DNA of 9,474 nt, from assembly GCA_013003675.1 (NCBI GenBank), contig JABDIP010000148.1, positions 1 through 9,474 on the forward strand. Direction: 5' to 3'. Below, piece by piece: positions 1 to 6,839 of the stretch (the stretch's first letter is position 1; every line of letters begins with the position of its first letter). This DNA comes from Inquilinus sp. (GTDB taxonomy: Bacteria > Pseudomonadota > Alphaproteobacteria > DSM-16000 > Inquilinaceae). Under the pieces are notes generated by a model that saw only the letters and a program-made list of their open reading frames with translations, was not told where the DNA came from and did no database searches. A program made the translations under genes and the position numbers.

Positions 1-24
1 GCCCTTTCCCTGGGGTTCCCGGAC

Positions 25-1590
25 ATGGCAATCGCCGTGGCAGATCATTCACCGGCGCAACAAGCCGCCGCCCCGGGCCGGGCATCGTCGGACGCGCCGT
101 GGCTGCGGTTGCGCGGCATCGACAAGAGCTTTCCGGGTGTCCGCGCGCTCGACTCGGTCGAGCTTGAGCTTCACGCCGGCTGCGTCACGGCGCTCGTCGG
201 CGAGAACGGGGCCGGGAAGTCGACGCTGGTCAAGATCCTCACCGGGATCTACCAGCCCGACAGCGGCCGCATCGAATATGACGGCGACACCGTCATGTTC
301 GACTCGCCGCATGCCGCCGCGATCGTCGGGATCACCGCGATCCACCAGGAATCGGTGCTGTTCGACGAGTTGTCGGTCGCCGAGAACATCTTCCTCGGCC
401 ACGCGCCGCGCGGGCGCCTGGGACTGATCGACCGCAAGGCGATGCGGCGTCGGGCCGCCGAGGTTCTCGCGGCGATCGAGGCGCCGATCGATCCCGACGC
501 CCGGCTGAAGGATCTGGGCATCGCCAGCAAGCATCTGGTGGCCGTCGCCCGCGCCCTGTCGGTCGACGCCCAGGTCGTCATCATGGATGAACCGACCGCC
601 GCCCTGTCGCACAAGGAGGTCGAGGATCTGTTCCGGATCGTCGCCCTGCTCAAGGCCGAGGGGAAGGCGATCCTGTTCATCAGCCATAAATTCGAGGAGG
701 TCTTCCGCCTCGCCGATCGCTACACGGTCTTCCGCGATGGCCAGATGGTCGGCGCCGGCATGGTCTCCGACGTCAGCCAGGACCAGCTCGTCACGCTGAT
801 GGTCGGGCGCAGCGTCGAACAGGTGTTCCCCAAGCGCAAGCTGACCCTCGGCGCCACCCGCCTGACCGTCGACGGCTTCTGCCATCCGACCGAGTTCGAG
901 GACATCTCATTCACCGTCCGCCAGGGCGAGATCCTCGGTTTCTATGGCCTGGTCGGGTCGGGGCGCAGCGAGTTCATGCAGGCGCTGTTCGGCATCACCA
1001 GGCCGTCGGCGGGCAGTGTCAGCCTCGACGGAGACGCCATCACGATCCGCGCGCCAACCGACGCGATCCGCTCCGGCATCGTCTATGTGCCCGAGGAGCG
1101 CGCCCGCCAGGGGTCGATCATCGGCCTGCCGATCTACCAAAACGTGACGCTGCCCTCGCTCGGCCGCACCGGCCGATCCGGGTTCCTGCGGCTGGCCGAG
1201 GAGTTCACCCTCACCCGCGGCTACGCCGACCGGCTCGAACTGCGCGCTGCCGCCCTGAACCAGGACATCGGCACGCTGTCGGGCGGCAACCAGCAGAAAG
1301 TGGTGATCGCCAAATGGCTGGCCACAAGGCCGCGGGCGATCATCCTCGACGAACCGACCAAGGGCATCGACATCGGCTCGAAGGCGGCGGTGCACGCCTT
1401 CATGGGCGAACTCGCGGCGGAGGGGCTGAGCGTGATCATGGTTTCGTCCGAGCTGCCGGAGATCCTCGGCATTTCGGATCGCATCGTGGTCATGCGGCAG
1501 GGCCGCATGGTTGGCACCTACGACCGCGCGGAGGTCGACGCCGAGACCCTGGTCCGCGCCGCCAGCGGCATCGCGGAGACGGTGAGGTGA
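25..1590 (+). CDS. rhaT: L-rhamnose ABC importer, ATP-binding subunit (CUT2 type, two fused ATPase domains)
   Basis: Cytoplasmic ATPase that powers sugar import with the two permeases encoded next. It has two ABC domains in 521 residues, the usual CUT2 size. Domain 1 has Walker A GENGAGKST (59-67), Walker B VVIMDEPT (184-191) and switch His221; its signature is degenerate (LGIASKH, 164-170). Domain 2 has a degenerate Walker A (GLVGSGRSE, 308-316, Arg in place of Lys), a canonical signature LSGGNQQK (418-425) and Walker B ILDEPTKGID (440-449). The stretch HQESVLFDELSVAENIFLG (107-125) resembles rhizobial RhaT as I recall it. The rhamnose assignment rests mainly on the mutarotase and kinase downstream. 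ATG 25 is the first ATG, but the frame is open to base 1 and no clear ribosome site precedes it, so the start may differ; the first ~26 residues lie before the conserved domain. This protein is unrelated to the E. coli symporter also named RhaT. A related CUT2 sugar such as ribose is the alternative. Confidence 0.92.
   Translation: MAIAVADHSPAQQAAAPGRASSDAPWLRLRGIDKSFPGVRALDSVELELHAGCVTALVGENGAGKSTLVKILTGIYQPDSGRIEYDGDTVMFDSPHAAAIVGITAIHQESVLFDELSVAENIFLGHAPRGRLGLIDRKAMRRRAAEVLAAIEAPIDPDARLKDLGIASKHLVAVARALSVDAQVVIMDEPTAALSHKEVEDLFRIVALLKAEGKAILFISHKFEEVFRLADRYTVFRDGQMVGAGMVSDVSQDQLVTLMVGRSVEQVFPKRKLTLGATRLTVDGFCHPTEFEDISFTVRQGEILGFYGLVGSGRSEFMQALFGITRPSAGSVSLDGDAITIRAPTDAIRSGIVYVPEERARQGSIIGLPIYQNVTLPSLGRTGRSGFLRLAEEFTLTRGYADRLELRAAALNQDIGTLSGGNQQKVVIAKWLATRPRAIILDEPTKGIDIGSKAAVHAFMGELAAEGLSVIMVSSELPEILGISDRIVVMRQGRMVGTYDRAEVDAETLVRAASGIAETVR
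1575..1578 (+). promoter_or_regulatory. Ribosome binding site for the first permease (rhaP)
   Basis: GGAG lies 8 bases before the GTG at 1587, inside the end of the ATPase gene. It supports the GTG start, which overlaps the ATPase stop as GTGA (1587-1590). There is no in-frame ATG near this point. Confidence 0.6.
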
Positions 1591-2564
1591 GACTCCTGCC
1601 CAAGAGCCGCGAGGCCATCCTGCTGACCGCCATCGTCGCGCTGATCGTGGCGATCGCAGTGCGGTTTCCGGCCTTCGCCGCGCCCGCCAACCTGGCGTCG
1701 GCGCTGAACGACACGGCGATCCTGATCATTCTCGCCCTGGGCCAGATGACGGTGATCCTGACCCGCTGCATCGACCTGTCGGTCGCCTCCAATCTGGCGC
1801 TGACCGGCATGATCGTCGCCATGCTGAACACGGCCTATCCCGGCATGCCGATCCCGGCGCTGATGGTCGTCGCGGTCGCGATCGGCGCCGTCCTCGGGTC
1901 CGCCAACGGTGTTCTCGTGTGGAAACTGGACATCCCGCCCATCGTGGTGACGCTCGGCACGCTGACGATCTTCCGGGGGCTGATCTTTGTGCTGTCCGAC
2001 GGACAGTGGATCAACGCCCATGAGATGAGCGTCGCCTTCAAGGCGCTGCCGCGGCTGCAGATGCTCGGCCTGCCGTTGCTGACCTGGGTCGCCATCGCCA
2101 TCGTCGCCGGCTTCTCCGTGCTGGTTTCCCTGACTCCGCTGGGCCGCGCCTTCTTCGCCGTCGGCGGCAACCCGACCGCCGCCGTCTATGCCGGGATCGA
2201 TGTCGGCCGGACCCGATTCTATGCCTATTGCCTGTCCGGCGCGGTCGCCGGCCTGTCGGGCTATCTGTGGGTCTCGCGCTATGCGATCGCCTATGTGGAC
2301 ATCGCCGCCGGCTTCGAGCTCGAGGTCGTCGCCGCCTGCGTGATCGGCGGCATTTCCATCGCCGGCGGCATCGGCTCGGTGGCCGGTGCGGTGCTCGGCG
2401 CCCTCTTCCTCGGCGTCGTCAAGAACGCCCTGCCGGTGATCGATGTCTCGCCGTTCTGGCAACTGGCCATCTCCGGCGCGGTGATCATCGTCGCGGTGAT
2501 CTCGAACGCCCGCGCCGAGCGCAAGAAGGGCCGGGTCATCCTCAAGCAGGCGGCAGTATCGTGA
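1587..2564 (+). CDS. rhaP: L-rhamnose ABC importer, permease subunit 1
   Basis: Inner-membrane permease of the BPD_transp_2 (CUT2) family, 325 residues, expected to pair with the second permease and the double ATPase. Hydrophobic segments are visible at about 11-25, 44-58, 69-82, 91-110, 117-136, 165-183, 212-228, 246-277 (probably two spans) and 291-307. Family hallmarks are CIDLSVAS (61-68), the cytoplasmic coupling region GRAFFAVGGNPTAAVYAGI (186-204), and the Gly-rich stretch ELEVVAACVIGGISIAGG (244-261). The open frame runs much further upstream, but that part is a shadow of the ATPase. I place the start at GTG 1587 because it overlaps the ATPase stop by 4 bases, has GGAG at good spacing, and gives a short basic N-terminus (VRLLPKSRE) before the first membrane span. 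Most CUT2 permeases have a Gly before IDLS; Cys61 replaces it here, which I believe is usual in rhizobial RhaP. The C-terminus is basic (310-320). Substrate is inferred from neighbours. Confidence 0.91.
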   Translation: MRLLPKSREAILLTAIVALIVAIAVRFPAFAAPANLASALNDTAILIILALGQMTVILTRCIDLSVASNLALTGMIVAMLNTAYPGMPIPALMVVAVAIGAVLGSANGVLVWKLDIPPIVVTLGTLTIFRGLIFVLSDGQWINAHEMSVAFKALPRLQMLGLPLLTWVAIAIVAGFSVLVSLTPLGRAFFAVGGNPTAAVYAGIDVGRTRFYAYCLSGAVAGLSGYLWVSRYAIAYVDIAAGFELEVVAACVIGGISIAGGIGSVAGAVLGALFLGVVKNALPVIDVSPFWQLAISGAVIIVAVISNARAERKKGRVILKQAAVS

Positions 2565-3559
2565 CCTTCGAAGCCAGGCCAGACATTCCCGACCGGCTGA
2601 CCAGCCGCCGCGCCGACCTGCTGAAGAGCTGGCAGAGCCTGCTGCTGGTCGTTCTGGTCGCGGTGTTCGCGATAAACTCCTTCGCGTCGCCCTATTTCCT
2701 CAATGTCTGGAACCTGTCCGACGCGACCTTCAATTTCACCGAGAAGGCGATCATCGCCCTGGCGATGACGCTGTTGATCATCTCCGGCGAGATCGATCTG
2801 TCGGTCGCCTCGATCATCGCGCTGGCCTCGACGATCATGGGATTCGCGGCGCAGGTCGGGGTCGGGACGCCCGGCCTGGTGCTGGTCGGCCTGACCGTCG
2901 GCCTGGCCTGCGGCACCTTCAACGGCCTGCTGGTCACCCGCCTCGGGCTCGCCTCGATCGTCGTCACTATCGGCTCGATGAGCCTGTTTCGCGGCATCGC
3001 CTACATCATCCTCGGCGACGGCGTCTACAAGGGCTATCCCGCCGATTTCGCGTGGTTCGGACAGGGCTATGTGTGGTGGGTCTTCTCGTTCGAACTGGTC
3101 CTGCTGCTGCTGCTCGCCGCGGTGTTCGCGATCCTGCTGCACCGGACCAGCTTCGGGCGCACGATCTTCGCGATCGGCAACAACCCGGTCGGCGCCCGCT
3201 TTTCCGGAGTCCGTGTCGAGCGGGTCAAGTTCCTGCTGTTCCTCGGCACCGGACTGATGTCGGGCGTCGCCGCGATCCTGCTGACCTCGCGGCTGGGCTC
3301 GACGCGCCCGTCGATCGCCTTCGGCTGGGAACTCGAGGTGGTGACGATGGTCGTGCTCGGCGGCGTCAGCATCCTGGGCGGCTCCGGCAGCATTATCGGC
3401 GTGGTGATCGCGGCGGTGATCATCGGGTTGGTGACGTTCGGCTTCGGCCTGCTGAACGTTCCCGGCATCGTGATGTCGATCTTCATCGGCGCGCTGCTGA
3501 TCGCGGTCATCGCGTTACCGATCCTGTATCGGCGGCTGCGCTGGAGGATGGGCCGATGA
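2561..3559 (+). CDS. rhaQ: L-rhamnose ABC importer, permease subunit 2
   Basis: Second CUT2-family inner-membrane permease, 332 residues. It has a ~25-residue hydrophilic N-terminus and then hydrophobic spans at about 26-42, 64-75, 83-98, 104-124, 131-150, 171-193, 224-242, 258-294 (probably two) and 302-322. Hallmarks are GEIDLSVAS (76-84), coupling loop GRTIFAIGNNPVGARFSGV (199-217) and ELEVVTMVVLGGVSILGGSG (258-277). It is a clear paralogue of the upstream permease but carries the usual Gly-Glu before IDLS. GTG 2561 is chosen as start: it overlaps the previous stop as GTGA (2561-2564), and the longer open frame upstream lies wholly inside the preceding permease gene. Its ribosome site is weak (AGG at 2548-2550), so translation probably depends on coupling to the upstream gene. 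Two different permeases in one CUT2 operon imply a heterodimeric channel, as described for Rhizobium leguminosarum RhaPQ. Confidence 0.91.
   Translation: MTFEARPDIPDRLTSRRADLLKSWQSLLLVVLVAVFAINSFASPYFLNVWNLSDATFNFTEKAIIALAMTLLIISGEIDLSVASIIALASTIMGFAAQVGVGTPGLVLVGLTVGLACGTFNGLLVTRLGLASIVVTIGSMSLFRGIAYIILGDGVYKGYPADFAWFGQGYVWWVFSFELVLLLLLAAVFAILLHRTSFGRTIFAIGNNPVGARFSGVRVERVKFLLFLGTGLMSGVAAILLTSRLGSTRPSIAFGWELEVVTMVVLGGVSILGGSGSIIGVVIAAVIIGLVTFGFGLLNVPGIVMSIFIGALLIAVIALPILYRRLRWRMGR
3543..3547 (+). promoter_or_regulatory. Ribosome binding site for the mutarotase gene (rhaU)
   Basis: GGAGG sits 8 bases before ATG 3556 and inside the last codons of the second permease. It is the strongest Shine-Dalgarno match on the + strand and fixes the mutarotase start at the ATGA overlap (3556-3559). 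Confidence 0.7.
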
Positions 3560-3876
3560 ATGGCGAGCGCTACGCCTTCAAGATGCGGCTGAAACCGGGC
3601 ATGAAGGCCGAATACAGGCGCCGCCACGACGCCATCTGGCCGGAATTGGCCGCGTTGCTGCGCGAGGCCGGGATCAGCGACTATTCGATCCATCTCGATG
3701 AGGAGACCGGCATCCTGTTCGGACTCCTGCGGCGGACCGCGGACCACGGCATGGACCGGCTGCCGGCGCATCCGGTGATGCGCCGGTGGTGGGCGCACAT
3801 GGCCGACATCATGGAAACCAGGCCTGACAACGAGCCGGTGGCGGCCCCCCTCGAGACGATGTTCGAGATGGAGTGA
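3556..3876 (+). CDS. rhaU: L-rhamnose mutarotase
   Basis: Cytoplasmic enzyme that interconverts the alpha and beta pyranose anomers of L-rhamnose, supplying the form used by the isomerase. The product has 106 residues, close to the ~104 of E. coli RhaM. The family core is evident: Y20-R-R-R-H24-D-A-I-W-P-E (20-30), with H24 and Y20 matching the active-site His and Tyr of RhaM; HPVMRRWWAHMADIM (72-86) with the paired Trp78/Trp79; and the C-terminal PDNEPVAAPLETMFEM (90-105). The fold is a dimeric ferredoxin-like alpha/beta barrel in characterised members. The start ATG overlaps the permease stop as ATGA and has GGAGG 8 bases upstream. The enzyme is the most sugar-specific protein in the operon and is the main reason to call the whole + strand cluster a rhamnose system. 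In R. leguminosarum this gene is rhaU and lies in the same position. Confidence 0.95.
   Translation: MNGERYAFKMRLKPGMKAEYRRRHDAIWPELAALLREAGISDYSIHLDEETGILFGLLRRTADHGMDRLPAHPVMRRWWAHMADIMETRPDNEPVAAPLETMFEME
3870..3873 (+). promoter_or_regulatory. Ribosome binding site for the kinase gene (rhaK)
   Basis: GGAG spans the last codon region of the mutarotase gene, 10 bases before ATG 3884, just ahead of the TGA stop (3874-3876). The spacing is slightly long but usable, and supports ATG 3884 over later in-frame codons. Confidence 0.5.
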
Positions 3877-3883
3877 GCGCGCC

Positions 3884-5269
3884 ATGGCCGAGCCGCGCAT
3901 CGTCGGCGTGCTCGATGTCGGCAAATCGAACGTCAAACTGGCATTGGTCGATACGACCGAGCGGGTCGAGATCGCCGTCCGCAAGGCACCAAACGAGGTG
4001 CGCCCGGACGGCCCCTATCCGCATTTCGATGTCGACCGTTTGTGGGCCTTCTTCGAAGAGGCGCTGGCCGATCTCAGCCGCGAGCACCCGCCGGCCGCGC
4101 TCTCGGTCACCAGCCACGGCGCGAGCGGCGCCCTTCTCGGCCAGGGCGGGCTGGCGATGCCGGTCCTGGACTACGAGCACGACGGGCCGGACACCGTGTC
4201 GGCGGCGTACGATGCCGTCAGGCCCGCCTTCGCCGAGACCCGATCGCCGCGACTGCCGCTTGGCCTGAACCTGGGCGCGCAGCTTTTCTGGCAACAGGCG
4301 ACCTTCCCGGATGCCTTCGCGCGGATGACCGCGATCCTGACCTATCCGCAATACTGGGTCTGGCGGCTGACCGGCATCGCCGCCACCGAGATGCCGTCCC
4401 TCGGCTGCCATACCGATTTATGGAACCCGGCGCAGCGGCGACCGTCCTCGCTTCTCGCCAGATGCGGCTGGTCGGAAAGGCTGGCACCGGTCCGCTCCGC
4501 CTTCGACCCGATCGGGCTGGTCAGACCTGAGATCGCGCAAAGGCTGGGGCTCGTGCCCGGCATGCCGGTTGCCTGCGGCATCCACGATTCGAACGCCTCG
4601 CTGCTGCCCCATCTGTTGCAGCGGCGCGCGCCCTTCGCCACCGTCTCGACCGGCACCTGGGTCGTCGTCCTGGCGGTCGGCGGCAACATCGATCGGCTCG
4701 ACCCGACCCGCGATAGTCTCGCCAATGTCGATGCCTTTGGCGATCCGGTCGCCTCCGCCCGTTTCATGGGCGGCCGCGAATTCGAGATTCTGTCCGCCGG
4801 GGCGGTCGAGACCGCCGATCCGGCCGCCCTCGCCCAAATCCTCAAGACCGGCGTCATGATCCTGCCCTCCTTCGTTCGCGGCAGCGGCCCGTTCCCGAGG
4901 AGCCACGGGCGCTGGACGGTCGATCCGCAATCGCTGGCGCGGCGGCTGCGTGCCGCCGCGATCGGGCTCTATCTCGCCCTGATGACCGAGACCTGCCTCT
5001 CCCTGACCGGCGCGGCGGGCGAGACGATCGTCGAAGGGCCGCTTGCGGGCGACCCGATTTATCTGCGGGCTCTCGCCGCCTTCACCGGCCGGCCGGTCAT
5101 CGTCGAGCAATCGGCCGGCACCGGCACCGCCATCGGCGCCGCGCTGCTGGCGACAGGACAGGGCCGGACAGCGGCGGCGGAACTTCTCGGCGACCGTATC
5201 CTGCCGCCGTCCGACAACACGGCGTTCGCGGCCTACGCGCTGAATTGGCGGCGATCGCTGGGCGGCTGA
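3884..5269 (+). CDS. rhaK: FGGY-family carbohydrate kinase, probable L-rhamnulose kinase
   Basis: Cytoplasmic kinase of the FGGY (ASKHA fold) family, 461 residues, expected to transfer the ATP gamma-phosphate to L-rhamnulose. The N-terminal domain opens with the phosphate-1 motif GVLDVGKSNVKLAL (8-21) and has HGASG (78-82). The hinge region carries CGIHDSN (231-237), with D235 in the place of the catalytic Asp of the family. The C-terminal domain has phosphate-2 motif STGTWVV (255-261), VEGPLAGDPIYL (383-394) in the place of the usual GGGxxN segment, and the adenosine motif QSAGTGTAIGAALLA (409-423). It starts 7 bases after the mutarotase stop and is the last gene of the run. Work on R. leguminosarum reported that RhaK is needed for rhamnose transport as well as phosphorylation, which fits its place beside the importer. 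No frameshift or missing motif is seen. Specificity for rhamnulose over another ketose is inferred from the operon. Confidence 0.9.
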   Translation: MAEPRIVGVLDVGKSNVKLALVDTTERVEIAVRKAPNEVRPDGPYPHFDVDRLWAFFEEALADLSREHPPAALSVTSHGASGALLGQGGLAMPVLDYEHDGPDTVSAAYDAVRPAFAETRSPRLPLGLNLGAQLFWQQATFPDAFARMTAILTYPQYWVWRLTGIAATEMPSLGCHTDLWNPAQRRPSSLLARCGWSERLAPVRSAFDPIGLVRPEIAQRLGLVPGMPVACGIHDSNASLLPHLLQRRAPFATVSTGTWVVVLAVGGNIDRLDPTRDSLANVDAFGDPVASARFMGGREFEILSAGAVETADPAALAQILKTGVMILPSFVRGSGPFPRSHGRWTVDPQSLARRLRAAAIGLYLALMTETCLSLTGAAGETIVEGPLAGDPIYLRALAAFTGRPVIVEQSAGTGTAIGAALLATGQGRTAAAELLGDRILPPSDNTAFAAYALNWRRSLGG

Positions 5270-5291
5270 CGGTTTCCGCGCGGCGGCTGGC
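5270..5291. other. Convergent operon junction without a recognisable terminator
   Basis: Only 22 bases separate the stop of the sugar kinase (TGA, + strand) from the stop of the malonyl-CoA synthetase (TAG, - strand). I see no GC-rich hairpin followed by a T run on either strand. An 8-base direct repeat GGCGGCTG occurs at 5261-5268 and 5282-5289; its role, if any, is unknown. Confidence 0.6.
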
Positions 5292-5332
5292 CTATCGATC
5301 CGATCCCGGGAGAGCGTAGATGTCCCGATAGG
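5291..5332. repeat. Short inverted repeat at the 3' end of matB
   Basis: CCTATCG (5291-5297) and CGATAGG (5326-5332) are perfect 7-base inverted arms around a 28-base loop. One arm contains the matB stop codon. It could form a weak hairpin at the end of the malonate transcript, but no T run follows on either strand and the loop is long. It may be chance. Confidence 0.3.
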
Positions 5333-6824
5333 TGTCGCGCAGGGCGTTCTTCTGGATCTTGCCCATGGTGTTGCGCGGCAACTGGTCGACGAAGAGCACC
5401 CGTTTGGGCACCTTGAACTTGGCCAAATGGTGTTCCAGCGCCCGACGCACCCCGCTCTCGTCGATCTCGGCCCCGGTGTCGGGGGCGATCACCGCTGTGA
5501 CGCCCTCGCCGAAATCCGGATGGGGCGCCCCGATCACCGCCGATTCCCGGACCCCCGGCAGGGCGTCGATCTCCGCCTCCACCTCAGCCGGATAGACGTT
5601 GAAGCCACCGGTGATGATCAAATCCTTGTCGCGGCCGACGATCGCCACATAGCCCTGCGCATCGATCAGCCCCATATCGCCGGTGATGAAGAAGCCGTCG
5701 GCGCGGAACTCCGCGGCGGTCTTCTCCGGCATGCGCCAATAGCCCAGGAAGACGTTGGGGCCGCGCACCTCGATCACGCCGACCTCGCCCTGCGCCAGAA
5801 TTCTGCCGCTCTCCGGATCGGCGATCCTCAATTCCACGCCCGGCAGCGGCATGCCCACGGTGCCCGGCCGCCGCTCCCCCTCATAGGGGTTGGAGGTGTT
5901 CATGTTGGTCTCGGTCATCCCGTAGCGTTCCAGGATGGCGTGCCCGGTCCGCGCCTGGAACGCCTTGTGCACCTCGGCGGAGAGCGGCGCCGAGCCGGAG
6001 ACGAACAGGCGCATATGGGCGACCAGCGCGCGGTCGAAGGCGGGGTGCGCCAGCAGCCGGCTATAGAAGGTCGGCACGCCCATCATGGTCGTCGCCCGCG
6101 GCAGCAGTTCGACCACCAGATCGGCATCGAAGCGCGGCAGGAAGATCATCGAGGCGCCGGCCAGCAGGGTCGTGTTGATCGCGACGAACAGCCCATGGGT
6201 GTGAAACACCGGCAGGGCATGCAGCAGCACGTCGTCGCCGGTGATCCGCCACGCCTCGCACAACGCCAGCGCGTTGGAGGCGAGGTTGCCGTGACTCAGC
6301 ATCGCCCCTTTCGACCGGCCGGTCGTGCCGGAGGTGTAGAGGATGGCGGCCAGATCGTCGGCGCCGCGCGGCACGTCCTCGAATTCGGGCGGCGCCGCCA
6401 TCGCCCGGTCGTAGATCGAGCCGTGGCCGGCGGCGTCGAGGGTTTCGACCCGGCCCACCCCTGCCTCGGCGGCGACCGCCGCCAGGGCCTCGTAGCGGCC
6501 GGGATCGCAGACCAGCAATCGCGCTTCGGCATCGCCGAGGAAATAGGACAGTTCCGCGGCGGTGTAGCCGGTATTCAGCGGCAGATAGACGGCGCCGGCC
6601 CGCAGCGCGCCGAGGTACAGCATCAAGGTGGACAGGGATTTCTCGACCTGAACTGCCACCCGGTCGCCGGGTCGCACGCCAAGCGCCACCAGGGCGGACG
6701 CATAGCGCCCCGAGGCCTCCAGCAGGTCGCCATAGGTCACGCTGGCGCCTGCCGCCGTGCGCACCGCGACCCGGTTGCCGTCAGCGATCCGCGCGCGGAT
6801 CGTCGCGAACAGGCTTTCCTTCAC
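5292..6824 (-). CDS. matB: Malonyl-CoA synthetase
   Basis: Activates malonate: malonate + CoA + ATP gives malonyl-CoA + AMP + PPi. It is a cytoplasmic member of the acyl-adenylate (ANL) superfamily, 510 residues, close to other MatB proteins. Motifs in order: phosphate loop YTSGTTGRSKG (163-173), YGMTETNMNTSNPYEGERRP (301-320, distinctive of MatB), TGDMG (381-385), hinge region GRDKDLIITGGFNVYP (397-412) and PRNTMGKIQK (483-492) with adenylation Lys489. The matching Lys of Rhodopseudomonas palustris MatB is a known acetylation target, so similar control is possible here. The start is GTG at 6824, not ATG; GGAGGGG lies 4 bases before it, and the gap to the upstream decarboxylase stop is 15 bases. 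MatB enzymes can also take methylmalonate, so substrate range is open. It is last in its operon and ends 22 bases from the opposing sugar kinase gene. Confidence 0.95.
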   Translation of the reverse strand: MKESLFATIRARIADGNRVAVRTAAGASVTYGDLLEASGRYASALVALGVRPGDRVAVQVEKSLSTLMLYLGALRAGAVYLPLNTGYTAAELSYFLGDAEARLLVCDPGRYEALAAVAAEAGVGRVETLDAAGHGSIYDRAMAAPPEFEDVPRGADDLAAILYTSGTTGRSKGAMLSHGNLASNALALCEAWRITGDDVLLHALPVFHTHGLFVAINTTLLAGASMIFLPRFDADLVVELLPRATTMMGVPTFYSRLLAHPAFDRALVAHMRLFVSGSAPLSAEVHKAFQARTGHAILERYGMTETNMNTSNPYEGERRPGTVGMPLPGVELRIADPESGRILAQGEVGVIEVRGPNVFLGYWRMPEKTAAEFRADGFFITGDMGLIDAQGYVAIVGRDKDLIITGGFNVYPAEVEAEIDALPGVRESAVIGAPHPDFGEGVTAVIAPDTGAEIDESGVRRALEHHLAKFKVPKRVLFVDQLPRNTMGKIQKNALRDTYRDIYALPGSDR

Positions 6825-6828
6825 GGGT

Positions 6829-6835
6829 CCCCTCC
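6829..6835 (-). promoter_or_regulatory. Ribosome binding site for matB
   Basis: On the - strand the sequence GGAGGGG precedes the GTG at 6824 by 4 bases and lies in the 15-base gap after the decarboxylase stop. It is the strongest Shine-Dalgarno match in the window and decides the GTG start. Confidence 0.75.
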
Positions 6836-6839
6836 GCCG

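Noticed and set aside
1314..1586. Upstream extension of the first permease frame.
   Set aside because: It overlaps the conserved second ATPase domain and is not hydrophobic; the family-like sequence begins at GTG 1587.
1518..2462. A 314-codon open frame on the - strand under the first permease.
   Set aside because: Its product is dominated by Asp, Gly, His, Gln and Arg, the typical antisense image of a GC-rich membrane protein gene.
2228..2560. Upstream extension of the second permease frame.
   Set aside because: It is an Arg/Gly-rich shadow of the first permease gene; GTG 2561 with the GTGA overlap is the sensible start.
5251..5258. GCGATCGC palindrome near the end of the sugar kinase gene.
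   Set aside because: It is an 8-base palindrome within coding sequence with no T run and no room for a terminator stem; such words are frequent in GC-rich genomes.
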